A stretch of 64,000 nt of DNA from Pseudolysobacter antarcticus (lineage in GTDB: Bacteria > Pseudomonadota > Gammaproteobacteria > Xanthomonadales > Rhodanobacteraceae): contig NZ_CP035704.1 in the NCBI RefSeq assembly GCF_004168365.1, forward strand, positions 1,984,001-2,048,000. The letters are read 5' to 3'. Positions 57,344 to 64,000 of the stretch are shown here, one piece after another. The notes beneath the pieces are model-generated. The model ran no database searches, had not been told where the DNA came from, and saw nothing but the letters and a program-made list of their open reading frames with translations. The translations under genes and the position numbers were made by a program. Positions within the stretch are counted from its first letter, which is position 1. Each line of letters begins with the position of its first letter.

Positions 57344-57543
57344 CTAGTTGTTATTCGATTTCAATCGGCCATCTAGTGTAGAAGTGCAAAACACGGCTTC
57401 GATGGAACCCACAGGAAAGTGTCAATCTATTCATAATTTAACCCATTTTCCTGGCAAAGTTTGCGACCGAACCTCGCCGTTTTCTTTAGCCTGAAAATAG
57501 TGAGCATCCTTGCATACCAAACTGACTGCGACAACGCCCGCGC

Positions 57544-59454
57544 TCAAGGCGCAACAATCACATTAACCATATTACCCATCTGCCGCGGCGGTGAAGCACC
57601 GTAGCCCGGCTGCGTTGTATCATTTGCCGCATTGTTCCAAAGTTGATAAATATACAATCCGCGGCTGCGTGCTTGCGGGCCGACATCGAACGGTCGATCG
57701 GGCGCGCTGCTGCACATGCTGTTTTCGGCGGGGAAGGTATTGGCTTGCGCCTCGTTGGCGAGGAATTCGATATACGGTTTGCTGGCGGTCTGGTAGTACA
57801 GCGTCGTGGTTACATTCAGCGGTAATGCGGTGGCCGGCGGCACGCTAAATACGTAAGCGGCATCGTCGTAATTCACCAGTCGCGTCGGATTGGCGCTGAC
57901 CATCGCATAGGTTTGTGCAACTGGCATGGTTTCGATATCGCCGCCGCCGCTGAAGCCGAGTGGCGGTATGCGGTTGTCCTTGGCGATGCAGTTGTTCAGC
58001 ACAAAATGGAATTGCGCCGCGCCGCTGCCATCGCTGGTGCGACAACTGCTGTTCGCAGCATCCCAGATGCCCTGCGACACCTCGTAGATTCGTGCCTGCG
58101 CATCCTGCGTCAAAACGCGACTGGCCGGATCATACGCGCCGCTCTCCGCGATCAGCACATTGTTGCCATCGCGCACTTGCACATTTATCCACGCGCGCCG
58201 ACCTTCGGCATAACCGGTCGGCAATTTGTGTCCGCTCAAATTGGTCACGCGTGCGGTCAAGGTCAAAGTGCCGGCAACCGTTGCGGTGGGGGCGATCAGT
58301 TTGTTGCGTGTGATGCCGACTTTCGCCGCGCCGACCAGCATCTGTTGTGCCGCGGTGATGGTCTGCGCGTACGCCGCGGTACGCGATAATTGCGCGCCGT
58401 ATTCACCGGCCAGAATCGACGGCACCCAGGTATTGCCACCGGCGAAACTGTGGGTTGGCAAGTCGCCGCTACGCGATCCGGGCGGCGTGAGCACACACGC
58501 ATACGCGTTCGGATCGGGGCTGCTCGGCATGTGGCAATCCTGGCACTGCTGGCTGCGCGCGAGGGCCGGAGTAAAACGCGTATCGCCAAAACCATCGCGG
58601 AAAATAAGATCGCTGAAATCGCTCTGTTGCCACTCGCTGTAGGTGCGCTCGATCGGGAACGGAATGCCTGTGTTATTGCCGTGAATATCGATCAAGGTTT
58701 TCAGCGGACCTGCGCTGGTATCGGGCGTACTGACGTTGTGGCATAGGCCGCAAATCTGGCTCTGCTGATGATAGGCCGATGCCGCCCACGCGTGCGGCGG
58801 TGCGGAAGGTGTGCCACCCGGTGGGTACGTATATGGCCCACGTCGGCATGGCTGGCCGCCGCCGTTGCAATCGCCGTCATCCAGCCATGCATTCGCGTTT
58901 TCGAGGTAGATCGGCTGGCCTTGCGGCCCGGTATCTTGCAGACGATGGCAGAAGTGGCAGGATTCGCCGCCGAAGTCACCACCGTCGCCGGACGCGTAGT
59001 TTCCCTGTAGCAGGCAACCGTTGCTGCCGTCGACCGTGGTGCCGCCCGCGCCGGTTTTCACGACGCGACCGCCGTACCAGCCGCTCGGTGTGTGGCAGCG
59101 CAAACAATAATCGCCGATGCCGGGTTGATCGTGATTGGCGACATCCAGCGCCGCCCAGAACAACGGATCACGCGTGGCGTTCGCCATCATCGATCCCGAC
59201 CACGTATCCCAAGGGAAAAATGCGTGATCGCTGCTGTTGTTGCTGGCATGACAACCCGCGCAATTGTTGCTGCCGATCAGGCTGAAAGCGAGGCCAGGCT
59301 GGGTGCCGTGCGGCGTGTAGTCGAGCGCGGCGCTGATCTGCCACCAAGGTGGCGCCGCGAGCGTCGAATGCGACGCAAATACGAGTGCCAGTGCGACCCA
59401 TAAAGTCGCGACCAATACGCCGATCCGACGCCAGTTATGGAGTGCCAAAACCAT
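57544..59454 (-). CDS. Secreted five-haem c-type cytochrome
   Basis: Exported redox protein of about 636 residues. Signal peptide (IGVLVATLWVALALVFASHSTLA). Five CxxCH haem-binding motifs: CAGCH (about 59248-59262), CLRCH (59093-59107), CHFCH (58946-58960), CGLCH (58739-58753) and CQDCH (58531-58545). The C-terminal ~300 residues are a beta-rich domain without haems. The ATG at 59454 lies inside the end of the upstream gene, within the bases encoding its FSDGFGT tail, so the two are translationally overlapped; upstream alternatives exist. It probably acts in periplasmic or extracellular electron transfer with its partner. Confidence 0.8.
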   Translation of the reverse strand: MVLALHNWRRIGVLVATLWVALALVFASHSTLAAPPWWQISAALDYTPHGTQPGLAFSLIGSNNCAGCHASNNSSDHAFFPWDTWSGSMMANATRDPLFWAALDVANHDQPGIGDYCLRCHTPSGWYGGRVVKTGAGGTTVDGSNGCLLQGNYASGDGGDFGGESCHFCHRLQDTGPQGQPIYLENANAWLDDGDCNGGGQPCRRGPYTYPPGGTPSAPPHAWAASAYHQQSQICGLCHNVSTPDTSAGPLKTLIDIHGNNTGIPFPIERTYSEWQQSDFSDLIFRDGFGDTRFTPALARSQQCQDCHMPSSPDPNAYACVLTPPGSRSGDLPTHSFAGGNTWVPSILAGEYGAQLSRTAAYAQTITAAQQMLVGAAKVGITRNKLIAPTATVAGTLTLTARVTNLSGHKLPTGYAEGRRAWINVQVRDGNNVLIAESGAYDPASRVLTQDAQARIYEVSQGIWDAANSSCRTSDGSGAAQFHFVLNNCIAKDNRIPPLGFSGGGDIETMPVAQTYAMVSANPTRLVNYDDAAYVFSVPPATALPLNVTTTLYYQTASKPYIEFLANEAQANTFPAENSMCSSAPDRPFDVGPQARSRGLYIYQLWNNAANDTTQPGYGASPPRQMGNMVNVIVAP

Positions 59455-61417
59455 CGCTGAAAATGACCTCATCGAGCGGCGCCAAAGTGATGGTGGAATA
59501 ACTCGTCGGCGATCCCGGCGTAGCGACAGCGAGGTCGGAATGCGCCGGCAATGGTGCACGATTTGCGGTGAAAGCGAAGTGGTACAACGTACCCCAATTC
59601 AGCGGGTGGCCGGAAGGCGCTTGCCAATGCAGAGCGTTTGCCGTTTGCGTTACGGTCCAATCGTTGCCGGCATCATCATCGGCATCGTCGAACAACACAT
59701 TGCTGATCGTAGCACCGGAACTGATCGGTATATTCAATGCGGAAAATCCATCGCTCGAAAGCACATGCAGATTTGGTTCATTCGGGTGCGCCGCATCAAT
59801 CACTGCGCGTGAGAAATCCAGATTCATCACCGCGTAGTTGTAACGGTACAAACCTGCACCGAGTGCGGTGGTGGTCACAGCGAAACGCGCGCGGCCTTCG
59901 CTGGTCAGCAGTTCCGGATTCATCGTGCCCGTGGCGGGTGCTGCCGGATTGACCCAGGCGTTGATCACCGGGCCGTTGCTGAATGTGCCCGGCGATCCGG
60001 TCCACAAACCTTGCGCATTTTTGCTGAAACTGATCGGCCGATAACCCATCGCGTTGTAGATATCGACCTGGTCGCGCACGACATACCAGTATTCGAAATA
60101 AAAAGTCGCGCCGGGTTGCAGCGACGCGGTGATCTCGCGTTCGGGCACGACCACACGATATTGAAAATCGTCCTGCGCGCCGCCGTTGGCGTTCTGTGTG
60201 CCAAGGCAGTTCGGATCGAACACCGATTGGCAGCGGCCGAATTTTCCTGCGGCCGGAATGATCTCGCTGCGTGGTCCCAGATAGTTCGGCGTCTCTGTGG
60301 CGGCAATGTCGTTGCTGTAGTTCGAGTAGCTGTCTTCGCAGGTTGGATAATTATTCTGGCTGTCGCTACAACCACAGGTTTTGTTGATCGTGTTGAACGC
60401 ATGTTTGACGCCCGATGCCGCGAGTTGGCGCAGGCTGCCATCGGCGTTGATGCGATACAGATTCCAGATCAGAAACGGATGTTGATCGTTGCCATATGGC
60501 GCGAAAGGACCGGCGAACATTTTGTGCCACGGCACGACCGCGCTGCCGACGTTGAGCAGACTCGTGTCCGGCGAAAATACTGCGTAATGATCGGTACTGG
60601 TCGAGGTGCACGAGTTCAGCGTGTAACTGCCGCTGCCGTTTGGCAGGCCGCAACGCATGAAATGAATCCCGTCCGGCTGACCGCTCTCGGCATCACTGGC
60701 TTGATAGACCATCTTGATATTGGCTTGCGCGCCGGATTGCCCGGGCCACGGTGCGGAGCATGCCATCTGCACGGAATCGGTCTGCGCCAACTTTGAAATC
60801 GCATCCATGCCGCCGACCACCAGGCCGTTCAATTCAGGGCGATGCAGCATCTGCGCAAAATAAGCCGACAGCCGCACATTCATGTAACGCAAAGCGAGCG
60901 AGCGACCGTCATCTTCGATCAGATAATGGCCATGACCGAGCACAAACCAGACATGCCCTTGGCGATCAACGATATCCAGCGCGAATGGCGCCGCGGCGGC
61001 GCGCGGCCGCAGCGCAAACGCTTGCAGATCGGCGTTGCCCCCCGGGAATTGCAGCGTCATTCCGCCTTGGTAACTGAGCTGTCCGCCGGTCAATGCGCGC
61101 GGCAGGCCATTAGCGATATTCAACTGCAACGCGTCAGCATCGAGCGCGGAGAATTCCAGATTCTGGTAGCTGCTTTTTTTGCGCGAATCGCGTTGCGGCA
61201 GATTATTTGCGACCGCGTCGATACGGATTCCGAGCGGATCAAGCACGCCGTGGTTCAAATGCCAGGTGACGCTGCCGCCGTGGCTGCTGCGCGGCTGAAT
61301 GGATTCCGACGGATTCGCGTGCGCATGCAAGAACACGATTGCCGCGAGCAACGACAAGAAGCGACGCCAGTCACGACCGCGTCGTTTCGGAATTTGCAGT
61401 TTCTCGGGACGTTCCAC
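59435..61417 (-). CDS. Large secreted protein of unknown function with C-terminal FSDGFGTP tail, partner of the haem protein
   Basis: About 660 residues if started at the GTG at 61417, ahead of a signal peptide (FLSLLAAIVFLHAHA); the frame is open further upstream, with an ATG at 61615 and other candidates. The central region has HFMRCGLPNGSGSYTLNSCT, VPWHKMFAGPFAPYGNDQHP and a Cys-rich GVKHAFNTINKTCGCSDSQN block with His, Cys and Asp residues that could bind a metal. Copper-containing oxidase relatives come to mind but I cannot confirm one. The C-terminal beta domain ends LDEVIFSDGFGTP, a copy of the shared tail. Overlap with the cytochrome gene suggests an electron-transfer pair. Confidence 0.7.
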   Translation of the reverse strand: MERPEKLQIPKRRGRDWRRFLSLLAAIVFLHAHANPSESIQPRSSHGGSVTWHLNHGVLDPLGIRIDAVANNLPQRDSRKKSSYQNLEFSALDADALQLNIANGLPRALTGGQLSYQGGMTLQFPGGNADLQAFALRPRAAAAPFALDIVDRQGHVWFVLGHGHYLIEDDGRSLALRYMNVRLSAYFAQMLHRPELNGLVVGGMDAISKLAQTDSVQMACSAPWPGQSGAQANIKMVYQASDAESGQPDGIHFMRCGLPNGSGSYTLNSCTSTSTDHYAVFSPDTSLLNVGSAVVPWHKMFAGPFAPYGNDQHPFLIWNLYRINADGSLRQLAASGVKHAFNTINKTCGCSDSQNNYPTCEDSYSNYSNDIAATETPNYLGPRSEIIPAAGKFGRCQSVFDPNCLGTQNANGGAQDDFQYRVVVPEREITASLQPGATFYFEYWYVVRDQVDIYNAMGYRPISFSKNAQGLWTGSPGTFSNGPVINAWVNPAAPATGTMNPELLTSEGRARFAVTTTALGAGLYRYNYAVMNLDFSRAVIDAAHPNEPNLHVLSSDGFSALNIPISSGATISNVLFDDADDDAGNDWTVTQTANALHWQAPSGHPLNWGTLYHFAFTANRAPLPAHSDLAVATPGSPTSYSTITLAPLDEVIFSDGFGTP

Positions 61418-61769
61418 GCGTGCGACTCTCGGCAACCGGTTGACCACAGGATGCCTGTGCGCGGCATCCGCGACAACTTCCTTTTCAAGCTCGTCATCGC
61501 GCCATACTCGCGCAGAGCGGAATCGAGAAGGTGCGCCAAAACGGTAGCGATGACGCCCCGGCGGCGTGAGATCTCTCGGATTCCGTATCTGCAAAATGGA
61601 ACAGCGCGCGGTCATTTCAATCCGAAGCAGGCTATAGTTTTGAAATGTTGCAGGCTGTGCACATGGCATGGCGCAGGCGTTACGATGGTGGCCGCTGCCG
61701 GTTCGCGAAGTTTTTTACACATTGCTACGCCCGATCGCGCCATCAATATTCCCGAGGAAATGGCAACAC

Positions 61770-64000
61770 GTGTCCAGCAGCAACGATGCATTGCAACTTG
61801 AACTGACGCGACTCAAGCGCGAACTCGACACCTGTCGCGCGCAGCTTGCGGCGACTGGATCGCCGGGTTTTCTGGCCAGTCTCGCCGATACGCTACCGGT
61901 GCACGCCTGGTATGCCAATGCGGACGACCGCATCGAGTTCCACAATACAAAATGCGTGGAATATTTCGGCGCGTCGATGATCTCGGACTGGAGCTGGCGT
62001 GACGCGATTCATCCGCAAGATATCGCGCTGCATACCACGGCATGGTTGCAGATAAAAACCTCCAGAGTCGCTGGCGAGATTGAACTGCGGTTGCGGCGCT
62101 TCGATGGCGAGTATCGCTGGTTTCTGGTGCATGCTACGCCGGTGCCGGACGCGCACACGGGGCGGCTCGCGTGGTGCGGCAGCAATACCGATATCGACGA
62201 TCTGAAACGCTCGCAATCGATACTCGCAGCGGAAAATGACGAGCTGCGCGAGGAGTTCCGTGATCTGTTCGAACGTGCGCCGATTCCGTATGTGCATGAG
62301 GCGCTGGACTCGCGCCTGATCCGCGCCAATCAGGCCGCGCTGAAACTGCTCGGTATCCAGCGCGAGGAAATCGAACAGACCATGGGCAGGTCGTTGGCCG
62401 CGAACACGCCGGAGAACCAGCAGCGCCTCAGCGACGCATTCGCATCGATCGGACGCGGCGACGATACCAGCGGTGTGATTCTGGAAATCAATCGCAAGGA
62501 TAACGGTGCGAGCGTCTGGGTTGAGTGGTGGTCGAACCCTGCGCCGAGCGGCAAATACACACGCACGATGTTGGTCGATATTACCGAGCGTGTGCTGATG
62601 GAACGCGCCAAGACCGCGCTGCAATTCACGCTCGAATCGGGTCAGGTCGGTGATTGGGATCTGGATCTCATCCATGATACGTCGCGTCGTTCGTTGCGCC
62701 ACGATCAGTGTTTTGGTTATCAACAGCCGGTAGCCGAAGCGAAGTGGGGCGTGAGCACTTTCCTGCGCCATGTCCATGCGGCGGATCGAGCCAAGGTCGA
62801 GCAGAGTTTTCGACGCGCGATCGAGTTGCAGCTGGATTGGGATTGCGAGTTTCGCGTGGTGTGGCCGGATCGCAGCGTGCACTGGATCGCGGCGCGCGCG
62901 CGCGTGTTTCAGATCATCGATGGCAAGGCGGCACGCGTACTCGGTATCGTCATGGACATCACCGATCGCAAGCAAGCCGAGGAACGCTTGCGCGAGATCC
63001 AGATCGCGCTGCAATTCACGCTGGAATCAGCGCAGATCGGGGACTGGGATCTGGATCTCATCAACGACACGTCGCGGCGTTCGTTGCGTCACGATCAATG
63101 TTTCGGCTACACCACACCGATCCCGGATCCGGACTGGGGTGTGGAGCGATTCATCCAGCATATACATCGCGATGATCGTCTGCGCGTCGAACACACCTTG
63201 CGCTCGGCGGCAGCGGCGCTGAATAGCTGGTCGTCGGAGTTTCGCGTGATCTGGCCGGATCAGAGCGTGCATTGGCTGATCGCGCGCGGCAGCATCTATC
63301 GCACCCACGACGGCATCGCCACGCGCATGCTCGGCATCGTCATGGACATCACCGAGAGCAAGCGCGCCGAAGTCAGCCTTGCGGCATCGGAGCAACTGGC
63401 GCGCGGTCAGGTCGAAGCGCTGACCAGCACACTCGATGCGTTGGCTACGGAAGCGGCCCCGGATCGCATCGTCGAACACACGATGCGCACGATCACCGAG
63501 CAGCTCGGCGCGCACAGCAGCAGTGTATGGCAACGCGATGAAGTGACCGATCTGATCAGTTTCGAATTCGCGTTCGAGAACGGCCGGGTCATTAAAAAAA
63601 CCGAGGCTGCTTTTTCGGGCATGAGCTTGTGGTTGCCGATGGGTGACAGTTGGCAATGGCCGGAGGTTTTCCGCAGCGGCAAACCGCATGTGATCGACGA
63701 CATTCGCAACACGCCGAATTTCGACTTGAGCGATCGGCTGATCGCAATGGGCATCATCACTGTGCTGCTGATCCCGATGTCGATCGCCGGCCGGCTCGAA
63801 GGCACGATCGGATTGCGCTTCAGCGAGCGGCGCGTATTCCGTGTCGAAGAAATCGAACTGGCGCAGGCGCTTGCCAACCAGACCATGCTGGCGATGCATC
63901 TGACGCGGCTATCGGCGCAGAGCCGCGATTCGGCGGTAATCGCCGAACGCAATCGCATGGCACGCGATATTCACGATACCTTGGCGCAAGGTTTTACCGG
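61770..64000 (+). CDS. Multi-PAS/GAF sensor histidine kinase, HisKA_3 type (3' end beyond window)
   Basis: At least 743 residues from a GTG start with GAGGA upstream. Several PAS-like segments follow: one near residues 30-140 (TLPVHAWYANADDRIEFHN), one around residue 170-290, then two near-identical PAS/PAC modules of about 130 residues each (FTLESGQVGDWDLDL and FTLESAQIGDWDLDL). A GAF-like domain follows (LDALATEAAPDRIVEHTM). The sequence ends in the H-box RMARDIHDTLAQGFTG, the phospho-acceptor His of NarL/LuxR-type kinases. The ATPase domain and its response regulator lie beyond the window. No membrane helix is seen, so it is probably a cytosolic sensor of redox state or small ligands. Confidence 0.9.
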   Translation, partial: MSSSNDALQLELTRLKRELDTCRAQLAATGSPGFLASLADTLPVHAWYANADDRIEFHNTKCVEYFGASMISDWSWRDAIHPQDIALHTTAWLQIKTSRVAGEIELRLRRFDGEYRWFLVHATPVPDAHTGRLAWCGSNTDIDDLKRSQSILAAENDELREEFRDLFERAPIPYVHEALDSRLIRANQAALKLLGIQREEIEQTMGRSLAANTPENQQRLSDAFASIGRGDDTSGVILEINRKDNGASVWVEWWSNPAPSGKYTRTMLVDITERVLMERAKTALQFTLESGQVGDWDLDLIHDTSRRSLRHDQCFGYQQPVAEAKWGVSTFLRHVHAADRAKVEQSFRRAIELQLDWDCEFRVVWPDRSVHWIAARARVFQIIDGKAARVLGIVMDITDRKQAEERLREIQIALQFTLESAQIGDWDLDLINDTSRRSLRHDQCFGYTTPIPDPDWGVERFIQHIHRDDRLRVEHTLRSAAAALNSWSSEFRVIWPDQSVHWLIARGSIYRTHDGIATRMLGIVMDITESKRAEVSLAASEQLARGQVEALTSTLDALATEAAPDRIVEHTMRTITEQLGAHSSSVWQRDEVTDLISFEFAFENGRVIKKTEAAFSGMSLWLPMGDSWQWPEVFRSGKPHVIDDIRNTPNFDLSDRLIAMGIITVLLIPMSIAGRLEGTIGLRFSERRVFRVEEIELAQALANQTMLAMHLTRLSAQSRDSAVIAERNRMARDIHDTLAQGFT
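62618..63400 (+). repeat. 390-base tandem intragenic duplication (PAS modules)
   Basis: The block beginning GCTGCAATTCACGCT at 62618 recurs at 63008, a period of 390 bases (130 codons). Large stretches such as GGGATCTGGATCTCATC are identical. The copies encode consecutive PAS/PAC modules. Confidence 0.85.

Noticed and set aside
57344-57543. An integron integrase or attI site upstream of the first cassette
   Set aside because: No reading frame of tyrosine-recombinase type is present in this short gap, and no attI consensus is visible.

Overview
The window is 64 kb of GC-rich bacterial chromosome with about 47 protein genes, no rRNA or tRNA that I can see, no CRISPR array and no complete insertion sequence. 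The gene content points to a Gram-negative gammaproteobacterium, most likely of the Xanthomonadales/Lysobacterales (Rhodanobacteraceae-like). The signs are a long NAD-dependent DNA ligase, a TonB-dependent receptor, a NodT/EmrAB-type tripartite pump, a PbpC-alpha-2-macroglobulin pair, EpmA, and many secreted proteins with an unusual shared C-terminal tail. The taxonomic call is inference; no marker gene settles it.

Layout. 1-4.7 kb: Mg2+ P-type ATPase, then a coupled fatty-acid/sterol hydroxylase and acyltransferase-3 pair. 4.8-9.7 kb (minus): a MarR-controlled operon marR-nodT-emrA-emrB with a repeat-containing promoter. 9.8-17.3 kb (minus): alpha-2-macroglobulin lipoprotein and penicillin-binding protein 1C. 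17.5-21.2 kb: photolyase, two small unknown genes and a CPA2-type antiporter. 21.5-25.2 kb: a secreted beta-propeller-like protein and a wax-ester-synthase-like acyltransferase with a histone-like tail. 25.3-28.5 kb: ATP-grasp, alpha-E and Anbu proteasome-like protease genes, without the transglutaminase that usually accompanies them. 28.8-29.8 kb: a macro-like/SEFIR fusion that looks like an acquired defence gene. 30-36.4 kb: a Pro/Ala-rich membrane protein, a TPR-like protein, ligA, epmA and a type II NADH dehydrogenase. 36.5-43.9 kb: YeeE-type transporter, patatin, MFS transporter, plant-type LRR protein, DUF2461 protein and exonuclease I. 44-54.3 kb: a surface-protein region with a collagen-like protein, a TonB receptor, two tandemly duplicated beta-helix proteins, an RDD protein, a frameshifted secreted gene, a small secreted protein and an orphan gene tail.

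54.4-57.35 kb holds six short minus-strand genes separated by attC-like sequences. This looks like an integron cassette array without an integrase in the window. 57.5-61.6 kb carries a five-haem secreted cytochrome translationally overlapped with a large secreted protein. 61.8 kb to the end is a multi-PAS/GAF hybrid sensor kinase (HisKA_3 type) cut by the window edge.

The most unusual signals are five. (1) A recurrent C-terminal tail of the type D-x-[I/V]-F-x-[D/S/T]-G-F-[E/D/G], or a looser form of it, ends six secreted proteins and one orphan fragment. (2) The macro-SEFIR fusion. (3) The attC-like cassette array. (4) The reduced Anbu cluster. (5) Conserved 11-bp-period direct repeats lie ahead of both duplicated beta-helix genes.
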